Shown: positions 1 to 9,814 of the stretch, piece by piece
Layout: each line of letters opens with the position of its first letter
Position numbering within the stretch: the stretch's first letter is position 1
Source: Mytilus californianus
Taxonomy: Eukaryota > Mollusca > Bivalvia > Mytilida > Mytilidae
NCBI RefSeq assembly: GCF_021869535.1
Contig: NW_026262659.1
Coordinates: 12,578,321 to 12,642,320 of the forward strand
Direction of reading: 5' to 3'
Length of the DNA stretch: 64,000 bases
Notes under the pieces: model-generated
Told to the model about the DNA's origin: nothing
Seen by the model: the letters and a program-made list of their open reading frames with translations, nothing else
Databases searched by the model: none
Position numbers and translations under genes: made by a program

Positions 1-40
1 AATGTCCATTTAGTATCGTTCGCCTCTCTATTATGAGTAT
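1..40 (+). repeat. 3' tail of a dispersed Penelope-like element (fragment)
   Basis: The first 40 bases, ending TTCGCCTCTCTATTATGAG, match the tail that follows the Penelope-like RT copies elsewhere in this window (plus strand near 47520-47590; inverse near 50530-50620 and 54190-54330). Only the distal end is inside the window, so the body would lie upstream. Confidence 0.45.
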
Positions 41-1871
41 CTATTATGAGTTTATTTAATTCATAATAGGCATTATTATAATAGTATTTCTTCAGCATGT
101 ACAGTGAATCTCTAGGCCAAAATATCAGAAATTCAAAATTGAAAGTTTTACGTTAAGAGCCGTTAAAAAAGGGATCATAAATGAACCCAAACCCAGTTTC
201 AACTGTCTTCTGTTCCTCTATATAACATCATGTAATGCGAATTGTAATCTTCATTGGTTATAGAAAAGTATCACTACCAGGCAATTATTGTTTTGTTTTC
301 TTAAACTAGAATATTAAGTGATTTCTTGACTGTTGTAAACTAAATAAATCTTTGTTTTTTCTTTTCTTTTTTTTTTGTTTTCATCGACTTGTGGTTTTTG
401 TTTTTGTGCCTCGTTATTTCTTCCCTTTTGTATTTAAAAATAATTTCAAAACACTCATTCGACTGTATAATAACAATGTATAAACGGTAGAAATCAGATA
501 TACCAATACAAAATATCATTTAAAAAATTGACACCCTGTATGTTATAATACCAAAATTAAAGAAGTAGTTATCAAAAGATATATGAACATATTCCATCAC
601 TGCATTTATATCTGCATTTATCTATGGACCTCTTTGTCATAAAATAAATGAGAGTGGATATTCTCTTTATTTTACATAACATGCGTAGACAAAAAAGCGT
701 ATAAATAGCAAAATTAGATTTTGTTGAATCTGAGACTTCATGTAGATACCGTGAATACAACAGAGAAAGTACCATATTGTTGGTTCTGGCAGTAATTTAC
801 CTAGGTGATTTTTTATACATATCGTACGAAATACTAAGGATTTTCTACCCCAATGTAGTTTTCTAGGGTTCTAATTAAAGCCTAATGTTCATAAAAGTCC
901 ATTATTTCTTTTATTCTAATCACATTACATACTTCCCAGGGGAAGGTAGAAAGCTGAAATTAATAAAATGTTCCTATTACAATATGTCTTAGTATAATAA
1001 ACAAAAATACACAAATTACATGTAGGTAAGTATCAGTTAAGTACACATGCACTAACAATATATGAATACACACACCTAAATCAATCAATCAGTCAAAAGC
1101 TCACACATCTAAATCCTAGTTAAACACTTGCAAAGTGTCTTATAAAACCTGTGCATATAAATATGTTACATGCTTATATATGCATGCATAAACAATGACT
1201 ACAAACTAGCATATAAGCGTTCCTAAGGTGTAAATATAAATAACCAACAATTCCTAGTGTGTAATTTTGCCTAATATTACATGTAATAAAAGATAATGGT
1301 TGATAACCTAGACAGAGAATTTTACCTTTTTGTGTGTAATAAATAAATGCAAAACATCTAAAAATATATATGTTTACGAAGGCAAGTATTTAATATACTT
1401 TATATAGGTTTACAAAGTGTGTATTGCCTGGACCAAGTCTGAAATTCAGTTCGTATGAACCAAAACAAATAACCTTTATTTACGGGTTGAAAACACAAAA
1501 ATCTATACCTTGCACTATTTGTGCATACTTCTAAATACATAATAAAAATATAATCAGGCAGGGAAATAAACTTTCTCTGTGGGGGACTTCTATTATTCTA
1601 ATTTTGTTTGGATTGAACTGAAAACGTGTTCAATGGCTGAATTTTGAGAGCTTTATTCGAAAGGCGATGGGAGCTACCCAAAAATATGTTTACTCTAAAC
1701 CTATACAAAGAAGGATAACTCAATACCAAAAACGTGAAACACTACAGTCCCCGCCTGATTTTGACATAACAAAATCACTACATTTAAAAAAAAACAAAAT
1801 AAATTCAAACAATAATTTCTACAATTGTCTGATGATAAATGATTTCAACGTCCTTATAATTGTTCATTCAT
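41..1871. other. AT-rich stretch with no recognised gene
   Basis: The stretch holds only short ORFs without family features. It should contain the 3' non-coding part and LTR of the minus-strand BEL/Pao element that starts at 1872, but no second LTR copy is available to define that boundary. Confidence 0.5.
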
Positions 1872-3215
1872 TTACAAACTGATTATAATCGGAAAATAAG
1901 TAAGTTTAGAAATCGGACGAATGTAAGTTGCTGGTTCACCATTCTTGATGACACGCACTAATGCTTTACGAATCAAACCATCTGAACTCGGATAAACTTC
2001 AACTATAGTTCCTGTTAACCACTGATTCCTATGCAGAGTATCATCAATCATGAGCACAATATCCCACTTTTTCCTGAGTTGAAGATTGTGTAAGTATTCG
2101 TTTTTCCACCTTTTCCAAAACTGATTGGATAATACTTGCACTTGTTTCCATTGAGCTTTATAACTGTCTTTAAGTGATAAATCTGGAATTTATTCCACAT
2201 CATTGTCTGTTTTGTGAGTGAGAAGGACATTTGGCGATAACACACGAGGTGACTCTGGATCACTAGATACTACAGTTATTGGTCTATTGTTCACAATACA
2301 ACATACTTCCGCCATTAAAGTGCATAGAATTTCATGTGTAAGTTGTTTACCTTTTAAATCGCACAACATTGAATTCAAGATTTTTCGAGCTAGTCCTATC
2401 AAACGCTCCCAAGCACCGCTGATATTGGAGGCGTGTGGTAGATTAAATTTCCATATGGTTCCATTGTTTTGGAGATAGTCTTTAATTAGTTGGTCTTCAA
2501 CATTGAAACTTGTAATGTCTAGATCATTTATAGCTCCAATGAAATTTGTGCCTTGATCTGATCTGATTTCCTTGACTGGTCGTCGAAGAGCTGTAAACCT
2601 GAAAAAGGCATTGATAAAGGAAGATGAAGTCATCTCCTCAACCACTTCTATGTGTATTGCTCGAGTTACTAGACAGGAAAACATAATTGCCCATCGCTTT
2701 GTGTTTGCTGAACCGCCACGTGTGCGTCTTGTTAAGATAGACCAAGGACCAAAGGTGTCCACGCCTACATAGGCAAATGGAGGGCTTGGTGTGAGACGGT
2801 CAGAAAGAAGATCAGCCATCTTCTGATGTCCGGCACTATCTCGTAATTTTATACAGTTGTGTAGTATGGAATTAATGAGTCGTTTACCTCCAGTCAACCA
2901 TATTCCTCTTGAACGAATTGCTCCCTCAGTAAAATGTCTTCCCATGTGCTGAACAGCATTGTGACAGTGCTTGACTATTAATGTAGCAATGTAACTTTTA
3001 CCTGGTATTATGACAGGCATTTTGTCACAACTTTCTATGTCTGAATTTTTAAGTCTTCCTCCTACTCGAAGTAATCCATCGGAGTCTAATACTGGTGAAA
3101 GTGCAATTAAACTACTGTTCTTTTGTAAAGGTTTTCTTTGCTTCAAGCAGTCAATCTCTTTATAGTATGTGTCTTGTTGTACTTTCTTTATGTTTAAGTT
3201 CTCAGACTCCTTCAT
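1872..3215 (-). pseudogene. BEL/Pao integrase plus DUF5641 domain
   Basis: The frame encodes an integrase. An H2C2-like finger (HCHNAVQHMGRH) precedes the catalytic core, with GVDTFGP for the first Asp, RSDQGTNFIGA for the second and SNISGAWERLI for the Glu. After a stop at 2190-2192 the same frame continues through FWKRWKNEYL and ends in IRPISKLTYF, which is the DUF5641 signature of Pao integrases. The finger's last CxxC is imperfect: NCIKLR has one Cys where two are expected. The product would insert retroelement cDNA into host DNA. The single nonsense codon between the domains makes this an inactive copy. Confidence 0.88.
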
Positions 3216-4312
3216 GAAGGTGACGCAAGACTTACTGTTCTTTTCGTCAGTCTCATCTTTGTGTCACATTGAAGCTTTTCGTTTAAGAAATGTGATACCT
3301 CTAACAAGACTTGTCCATGTTGAAAATGTTCAAATAAACTTATGTCTAGACCTGATGACTTAACAAATGTCTTTTTGACTTCCACTAATGGTCTGACTTC
3401 TTTGTCGACTTCTGGTTCTATTACTTCAAACAGTGTGCTATCTGATAAATTCTGGGACTCAAAAAAGGCATTTGGACCTGATTCTGATTGTCTTAGACTG
3501 CTAACTTCCAATGGTCTTGTACCATGATCTGCTGGATTGTAGCTTGTTGGCACATAGTTCCATTGCAACTTTGTAGACACTTTCAGAATTCGGTCAACTC
3601 GATTACTGACATACACGTAAAATCGCCTAAGCTCATTATATAGATAGCCTAGGACCACTTGACTGTCGGTATAAAAGTATGTGGCAGATGAAGGTATCTC
3701 AAGAGTCTTCTGAATAAAAGTGGCAAGTTCTGTTGTTAGAATGGCTGGACACAACTCAAGTCTGGGTATGGTGTGACCATGGTTAGGTGCTAATTTTTAT
3801 TTTCCTAATACGAATCTTAACTGAGAATGTCCATTGTCATTGAATGTGCGAATGTAAGCTACTGGGGCTATAGCGTCTTTGGATGCATCTGAAAAGATGT
3901 GGAGTTCACATTTCGAACAGTCGCCTAAAGATGTTTCAGTGAAAGATCTTTGGATTTCTAATGTTTCTAAGTCTTTTAATGATTGTTTCCAGACCTGCCA
4001 ATCATTCATCAAATATTCTGGTAATGGATCATCCCATTTTACACTTGCATTCTGTAAGGCTTGTTTCATAATCAGTCTCCCTCCTAGGATAACAGGCGCT
4101 ACAAAACCTATAGGGTCAAAAATTCTATTTATGACTGAGAGTACTCCTCTTTTTGTGTAAGGTTTCTCATCTGCTGATAGCTGATATGTGAATATGTCAC
4201 GAATAACATCCCAGCTTAGGCCTAAACTACGCTGTAAACAAGATTCGTCCGAATCAAAGTCTATTTCTGTAATATTCTTTGCTAAGTCTTTTTGTAGAAA
4301 GCTAGAAAGCAC
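3212..4312 (-). pseudogene. BEL/Pao A17-type and RNase H-like region of pol
   Basis: Two stretches in one frame are split by a single TAA near 3795. The upstream part carries GVLSVINRIFDPIGFVAPV and HIFSDASKDA, typical of the Pao peptidase-A17/RNase H-adjacent domain. The downstream part carries YFYTDSQVVLGYLYNE, FYVYVSNRVDRI and YNPADHGTRP, typical of the Pao RNase H-like segment. The end overlaps the integrase frame by a few bases, so a frameshift separates this part from integrase. The family assignment is firm; the copy is dead. Confidence 0.85.
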
Positions 4313-4334
4313 TTTGTTACTATTCGATATTTGT

Positions 4335-4725
4335 GTTATCTAATATTACCACCTGTCATTAGTCTATCTTGTGTTCTTTTAATAAGACTAGCAATGTCTT
4401 TTTCACTGTCGCTAGAAAGAATTCAATCATCAACATAGAAGTGTTCTTTCACATTTTTACATACGTCGTCACATGGTTCTTCTCCTTGATGATTACAAAC
4501 CGCCTTTTGTAAACAATAATTTACAACTGATGGAGATGGAGATTTTCCGAACACATGGACTCGCATCCTATACGCTACCAGTGGCATTTCAATGTCATTG
4601 TCCTTAAACCAAATAAATCTGAGAAGGTTTCTGTGATTCTCTTGAACTTCAAAGTTAAAAAAAAAACTTTTGTTCCACATCAGCTAAAGCTGCAAACTGA
4701 CCTATTCTGAACTTTGATAATACAC
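4335..4725 (-). pseudogene. BEL/Pao reverse transcriptase fragment
   Basis: The stretch encodes the middle of the RT palm: FAALADVEQ, then NHRNLLRFIWFKDND after a shift in an A/T run near 4660, then VFGKSPSPSVVNYCLQKA, and the catalytic YVDD followed at once by TGA. Past that stop the frame still reads a Pao-like stretch (ILSSDSEKDIASLIKRTQ) down to about 4335. Everything N-terminal to VLSKFRIGQ is missing because gypsy LTR sequence begins at 4726. Confidence 0.82.
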
Positions 4726-4867
4726 TAACATCAGCACGTGAAGCCAAACTGAGTGAGTTGTAGATTTGTAGCATAACTGTACATATGTAGTTTTGAGAAT
4801 ACAAAATAGTTATAAAGATATCGTTTTTAATATTAATAATCCGAGCAAGTAAAATACGGATCTATCA
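4726..4867 (+). repeat. 5' LTR, front-truncated
   Basis: This stretch is nearly identical to 13137-13278, with few differences (for example GTGAAGCC against GTGTAGCC). It ends in CA directly before the primer-site TGG. The first ~124 bases of the 3' LTR have no counterpart upstream of 4726, where the BEL/Pao RT begins. Confidence 0.85.
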
Positions 4868-4884
4868 TGGTGGAGGACCTAAAT
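4868..4884 (+). other. Putative tRNA primer-binding site
   Basis: TGGTGGAGGACCTAAAT starts immediately after the CA end of the 5' LTR. The leading TGG complements the CCA end of a tRNA, as expected for minus-strand priming. I could not name the tRNA. Confidence 0.6.
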
Positions 4885-4924
4885 TATATATATTAATATT
4901 GTGACTTTAATTTTAAATGTTTAC

Positions 4925-5641
4925 ATGAATAACATACGCAAACAATTATCGAAAATTGAGGAACTTCCGTATATAAACAATAATTTAAAAAGTGTTCCGG
5001 TTGTTTTATCTGACAGCAAAGGTCGATGTTTACAAGAGCAACTTAATTTCCGAAATTCAATTAAATGGTGTTATAAATCGGGAGCTACTACAAAGGAACA
5101 GTTTAATTTTTTGAAGCAGAATTTAGCAGAACTTGTAAAACAGTATAATAACATTACATTGTTTGTGTGGTTAGGGACAAACGATTTAACAAAGAAAGAA
5201 AGAAATGGCAGTATTTCTTTGAAAAGTAGTGAAAATGACAGTGTAAATAATATTTATTCGATCTACAAAGAAATTTACTTTTTCGTTTGTAATTTCGAAA
5301 AGGTCAAACTAATTTATATTGAAGTTCCGGTATATTCTATTTATTGGTGGAACGTTTTTCATAATCATTCAAATCCTGAACAATTTCGTGAAGATGATGT
5401 TTGTCTACATAATCAAATTGAGCAGTTAAATATTTATATTCGTGACATCAATCGTATTTTACATGTACATTCTCCAAGTTTGTCGAATGATTTAGTGCAA
5501 ACACGGAAACAAGGAAAACGAAAACATACATTTTCTAGTTACACTTTTACTGGATATTTTGATGGTATTCACCCGCGTCCAGAGCTGTCAAGATTGTGGT
5601 TGCTAAAACTTTGCCGTGTATTTAATATGTACTGTATTTAG
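4925..5641 (+). CDS. SGNH/GDSL-hydrolase-like protein encoded inside an LTR retrotransposon
   Basis: This is an intact 238-residue ORF from the first ATG (4925); an upstream in-frame GTG at 4901 is not a likely eukaryotic start. It shows the SGNH-hydrolase blocks in order: VVLSDSKG with the nucleophile Ser at about residue 31, a Gly in KSGATT near 53, WLGTNDL with Gly 84 and Asn 86, and DGIHPRP with Asp 213 and His 216. All four catalytic block residues are present. Known SGNH enzymes cleave esters, and some LINE ORF1 proteins carry an esterase of this fold. Here it lies between primer site and gag, in another frame from gag, with 226 bases between them. No signal peptide or membrane segment is evident. 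The substrate is unknown, and the enzymatic role is inferred from motifs only. Confidence 0.75.
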   Translation: MNNIRKQLSKIEELPYINNNLKSVPVVLSDSKGRCLQEQLNFRNSIKWCYKSGATTKEQFNFLKQNLAELVKQYNNITLFVWLGTNDLTKKERNGSISLKSSENDSVNNIYSIYKEIYFFVCNFEKVKLIYIEVPVYSIYWWNVFHNHSNPEQFREDDVCLHNQIEQLNIYIRDINRILHVHSPSLSNDLVQTRKQGKRKHTFSSYTFTGYFDGIHPRPELSRLWLLKLCRVFNMYCI

Positions 5642-5867
5642 TTACAATATTAGAGAATTCTGCCTGGAAAAGGATTTATTCAACTCAAGTTATCTGTAAG
5701 TACGTTTATTACTATACTTAATAATTGTATGTGCAAATTGTCGCGCTACAATATTCCAGTTCCGAGTTAGGTAAATATGTGTGGGAATCTGCGATACAAA
5801 ATGCAAGGAATGAATAACTTTTTCTGTATGTGTACATTGGTACGCTACAATTTGAACTGTAATTGAC
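5642..5867 (+). other. Spacer between SGNH ORF and gag
   Basis: This is 226 bases without a supported ORF on the plus strand. It could carry the leader for a separate gag translation event, but no splice or internal entry signal could be recognised by eye. Confidence 0.4.
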
Positions 5868-6923
5868 ATGAGTAGTCCAGGGATTGATTTTACTTCCGCT
5901 GAAATTAATAACACCGCTGAATCTACGTTTGTGTATCAAAATGAAGATGGTTTTGATACTACTATTTTAACTACAGATTTTCTAGAATTTTACGAATTTA
6001 AAGAACATGACATTTTTCTCTCCCTACCAACACCAAGGAAAAGTTCCACGCTAAAATTGCATTCTGCAAATTTAGATTCATCGCTTCCAAAAAACTCAAA
6101 CTCGTTTGCCAAAATGGAAAAACTTGCCAACTGCTCAACATTTTCGGGTTATTCCCAGGACAACGCAAAGAAATTTTTATCGGAATTTAAGTCATATGCC
6201 CTTTTGCACGATCTTCGTGATTTTGACGGGAAAAAAGTAGCCGCGTTTCATCTTCATTTTAAAGATCCAGCATTAACCTGGTTTAATACCCTGAGTGAAA
6301 GATCAAAAGAATCCTGGAACGCCATCGAAGTTTTGTTTGAAGAAAAATTTACAAATTTTAAAAATCACAGCGCTATGGCCATGACTGAGGGTCAAATTTT
6401 TAACACCCTTAAATTAGGAAAATCTCAACAGCTTGAAGATTTTCATAGTCAAATCCTTGAAAAGGGTAACCTTTTACACAAACCTGATCATGAGGTTTTG
6501 GCTAGATTCATAGAGGGCCTACCAGAGAAAATGGCATTTTTCGTACGGGCTGGTCAGCCATCAGATTTGTCCGCCGCTTTAACGTCTGCTAAAATGCCCG
6601 AAACATGTGGATACTGTGAGATGATATTTGAAAATGCAGTTTCTAGCTCTCCCACTGAGCAAAGCGAAATTTCTAATCTCAAATCTCAGATTTCAAGCCT
6701 CACTTCTGCTATAAATCAGATTTCAACATCAAAACACGACGATGTCAATAACTCTACCTCGAAACCTACACAACATGATTCTGAAATTAAAAATTCCTCT
6801 GAATTCGCTAGTCTTACGAATGAAGTTGCTAAGCTCAGTAAAAATGTGTCAGAGCTTTTAATTTCGAAAGCCCCACAAGCATCATCAAATAGCCAATACG
6901 AGTCGCCACAAAATAATTTTTAA
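5868..6923 (+). CDS. Gypsy gag (capsid region), ending at a premature TAA
   Basis: The 351-residue ORF carries a retrotransposon gag/capsid domain at about residues 85-235 (ANCSTFSGY, FHLHFKDPALTWFNTL, ARFIEGLPEKM). A Ser/Asn-rich, coiled-coil-prone region follows (SEISNLKSQISSLTSAINQ). The product would form the particle that packages element RNA. The ORF stops at TAA 6921-6923, but the same frame continues into two zinc knuckles. The stop therefore probably separates capsid from nucleocapsid by mutation; a CAA-to-TAA change would fit the same codon change seen in integrase. Confidence 0.82.
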   Translation: MSSPGIDFTSAEINNTAESTFVYQNEDGFDTTILTTDFLEFYEFKEHDIFLSLPTPRKSSTLKLHSANLDSSLPKNSNSFAKMEKLANCSTFSGYSQDNAKKFLSEFKSYALLHDLRDFDGKKVAAFHLHFKDPALTWFNTLSERSKESWNAIEVLFEEKFTNFKNHSAMAMTEGQIFNTLKLGKSQQLEDFHSQILEKGNLLHKPDHEVLARFIEGLPEKMAFFVRAGQPSDLSAALTSAKMPETCGYCEMIFENAVSSSPTEQSEISNLKSQISSLTSAINQISTSKHDDVNNSTSKPTQHDSEIKNSSEFASLTNEVAKLSKNVSELLISKAPQASSNSQYESPQNNF

Positions 6924-7152
6924 AGGAGACAACAGTATCAATACCCAAACACCAATTCAAATTGTTTCAACTGTAATTTTCCAGGACATAGGAAACGAGA
7001 ATGCAATTGGAATGGATTTGGACAAACAACAAGTAATAAATGCCAAATTTGTCACCAAACGGGTCACACTGCTTTTCGATGCAAATCCTTTAAACCAAAT
7101 CAGGAAAACTACCAATACCCGACCGATACAAGGCCAAATCGTTCGGGTCCAT
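6924..7152 (+). pseudogene. Gypsy nucleocapsid with two CCHC zinc knuckles
   Basis: The stretch is in frame with gag after the TAA. It holds two CX2CX4HX4C knuckles, CFNCNFPGHRKREC and CQICHQTGHTAFRC, which bind RNA in Gag. The frame ends at a TAA at about 7150-7152, where the protease frame (one base back) begins to read. Confidence 0.8.
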
Positions 7153-7735
7153 AAATTCGAGGTCTAAACAAGTCAACTATACCGATTCCAAACCAGATAA
7201 CCTATCTACTTTTGATCATTTTATATATATGAATGTTTGTTGTGATAATGTTGATATCGCAGCTTTGATTGACACTGGAATTGAATCATGTCCGCTGCAC
7301 TATACAAATCTTTACCAAGGCATGTTAAATCCGATATCAGTAGGTTTACTGAACCCATTAAATTAGCAAATGGACAATTAATATTTGTGGAAGGAACTTC
7401 TTCCGTAACAATTAAAACGAATCAAGGTTTACATGAGGTCAAAGTGTACATTCTTAGCACGACATCACATCCGTTAATTTTAGGTATGGAATACTTGAAA
7501 TCTAGTAATATTACATTGAAGTTCAGTGAATTTAACACAAACAGTAGATATCATTATGTGAAATGTAATAAAAGGCTAAGTATTCAGCCAAATTCTGAAT
7601 TTTTGTTCGGGCAAATGTGCCGAAATATTTATCTGTTGGTCTTCAAGGTATATGTACAAACAATGCGTTTTCGTTAGGAAAAGGACTGCTTCTTGCAAAA
7701 GCGTTAGTCACTGTGTCAATTGATAAACTATTCCT
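7150..7735 (+). pseudogene. Gypsy retropepsin-like aspartic protease
   Basis: The catalytic motif ALIDTG lies near 7262-7280 in one frame. The body continues in another frame from 7288 (ALYKSLPRHV, IKLANGQLIFVEGTSSV, HPLILGMEYLKSSNI), ending with the ILGMEY motif typical of retropepsin C-termini. Further frame changes occur near 7625 and 7735. The enzyme would mature Gag-Pol. This copy is broken at least twice. Confidence 0.78.
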
Positions 7736-8937
7736 TTGAAGTTAATGAACCCTACAAATACAACAATTTCAGTCTCTAAAGGGTCAATATTGGCGAATTT
7801 TCTGATACTGAATGCTGATTTAAGTGTTATAACTGTGTTTTTGTCAAATTTTAGTGTTCCTGGACCATTAAATCCGGAACAAACAACGCAATTAACTGAC
7901 TGTTTATATGAAAACAAAGACATTTTCGTAACAAAAGAAAATCCTGATTTAGGGTTCTCAACTTATGTACAACATAAAATAAATCTTAAACCTGATGTTA
8001 AACCAAAACACCAACAACCTTATCGACTCCCGCCACATAAAAGAGAAGTATTGCGGCACCATTTAGACGAACTCCTTAAACAAGGAATCATAGCACCGAT
8101 TAGCGAGGAAGAAAATGTGCCTATCACAAGTCCAATAGTCTTGGTGACTAAACGAAAAAGACAAAATGATACTTTTCAAAACGAAAAGGATGCAGCCTTA
8201 TCACAATATAGATTTTGTTGCGATTTTAGATATTTAATTTCTTGTACCGAACAGTTTAAATATTTTATTCCCAATCTACAAGAACTTACTGAGTCATTTT
8301 CACAATTTGTTCCAAACTATATATCGTCAATTGATTTGTCCTCTGGATTTTTCCAGTTAGGTATTGACCCCGATTCTACACGCTACACAGCATTTAATAC
8401 ATGCTTTGGTACATATAAATTTTTGCGTTTACCGATGGGACTTTCGTCATCACCGGCATCTTCCAATTACTCATGGACAAAGTGTTGCATGGACTAAAAT
8501 TTAAGTCATGTCTTTGTTATCTTGACGATGTTTTGATATGCTCGGAGACATTTGAGCAACATATTACTGACTTACAAGAAGTTTTTCATAGATTTCGTTC
8601 TGCAGGTCTTAAGTTGGGACCAAAGAAGTGTTCGTTTGCTCAGTCGTCATGTATTTTTTTAGGCCATTCTATTTCAAAGGAAGGAGTAAGTCCGCCACCT
8701 GATCGAGTACAGGCAATTCAAGAATACCCACCCCCTAAAAATGTAAAAGAGCTACGACGTCTTATAGGAATGCTTAACTGGTTCCGAAAATTTATTCCGA
8801 ATTTCAGTGCAAAAATATCACCATTAACTAGATTACTGAAAAAGGGTCAGTTTTTCGTTTGGAATGTTGAACAACAATCGTCATTTAATGATTTGAAATA
8901 TGCCTTACTGAACTCGAAAAGCATTTCCCAATTATGA
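7736..8937 (+). pseudogene. Gypsy reverse transcriptase
   Basis: The first part (7736-8497) carries YRLPPHKREVL, GIIAPI, RFCCDFRYL and SSIDLSSGFFQLGI with the first catalytic Asp. A one-base frame change near 8455-8462 moves the reading to the frame with CYLDDVLI (catalytic Asp pair near 8525), FLGHSISKEGV and the thumb/connection motif LIGMLNWFRKFIPNF. The catalytic residues survive, but the protein is split by the frameshift, and another change near 8935 separates it from RNase H. Confidence 0.88.
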
Positions 8938-8938
8938 T

Positions 8939-9811
8939 TTGACATTTAGACTTGCTGTAGACACATCTTCGCGTGGAATTGGTTACATGTTATATCAAAT
9001 GCATCCTAATGTAAACGGTGAAGAACAACCAAGAGTTATACGATTTGGTTCAAAATCTTTAAGTAGATGGCAACAGTCCTATGGACCTACAAAACTCGAA
9101 CTTTTGGGCATGGTAGTTAGTATTCTAGACTGCGCTGATTATTTACGTGGAAATAAATTTGTTGTTGAATGTGACCATCAAGCTTTGAGACATACTTTTC
9201 AAAAACAATTCAAGGGTGCAATTTATGAACGATGGATGGCTATTTTACAACAATTCAATTTCGACCTGCAATACAAACCAGCCGAACAAATGCAAGTAGC
9301 AGATGCATTATCCCGATGTACAAGACAAAATGATGCACCCGTCATCAGTCCAGATGAAGACGACCCATTCTTTCCTTATGTCACAGAACGAACTGGACAA
9401 ATCAAATTGCCGTCCGGTAGAAATTTAGCTGACTTTCTTCATAATTCTGAAACCGAATCCGCAACGGTCATAAATGTAAATAATATAGATATTTTCTCTG
9501 AATGTGCTTATGATGCTGATACAGACGATGTTGAGACAACAGCATACAAAAAGAAGAAAACTAAACTTAACACAAAGTATGAAACTGTAAATGTTACCCA
9601 ACTTAACAACAATGACTCTTTATATGATAAAACAACTGACCAGTGCAGTGACAAACTAGACATTTTTGATATTTCCACGGTGTATGATACGACAAGTGAC
9701 AATAATTTCGATAAACCTACTCAAAATATTATGAATAATCAAAATCATGAAAATACGTTATCGGAACTTGAAATTTTAAAAAACAGTGATTTAACACTTC
9801 AAAATATTTAA
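8939..9811 (+). pseudogene. Gypsy RNase H and Asp/Asn-rich linker
   Basis: RNase H motifs are AVDTSSRGIGYML (first Asp), SRWQQSYGPTKLELLGMV (Glu), VVECDHQAL (Asp) and VADALSR (last Asp). This domain removes RNA from the cDNA hybrid. After residue ~130 comes an acidic, Asn/Thr-rich linker of about 150 residues without a recognised domain, which is long for this position. The frame ends at TAA 9809-9811 but continues unchanged into integrase, so this is one nonsense codon. Confidence 0.85.
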
Positions 9812-9814
9812 GAT

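Larger units (their letters stand above)
1872..4725 (-). mobile_element. BEL/Pao LTR retroelement, 5'-truncated and inactivated
   Basis: Read on the minus strand the pieces come in BEL/Pao pol order: RT palm with YVDD, A17/RNase H-like region, H2C2 zinc finger and DDE integrase, then a DUF5641-type C-terminal domain. In-frame stops lie at 2190-2192, near 3795 and just after YVDD (near 4423), with frame changes near 3215, 4340 and 4660. The RT is cut at 4725, where LTR sequence of the neighbouring gypsy element begins. No gag, protease or LTR was found. Confidence 0.85.

Noticed and set aside
4901-4924. Upstream GTG start of the SGNH ORF
   Set aside because: GTG is an unlikely start in an animal transcript; the ATG at 4925 keeps all motifs.
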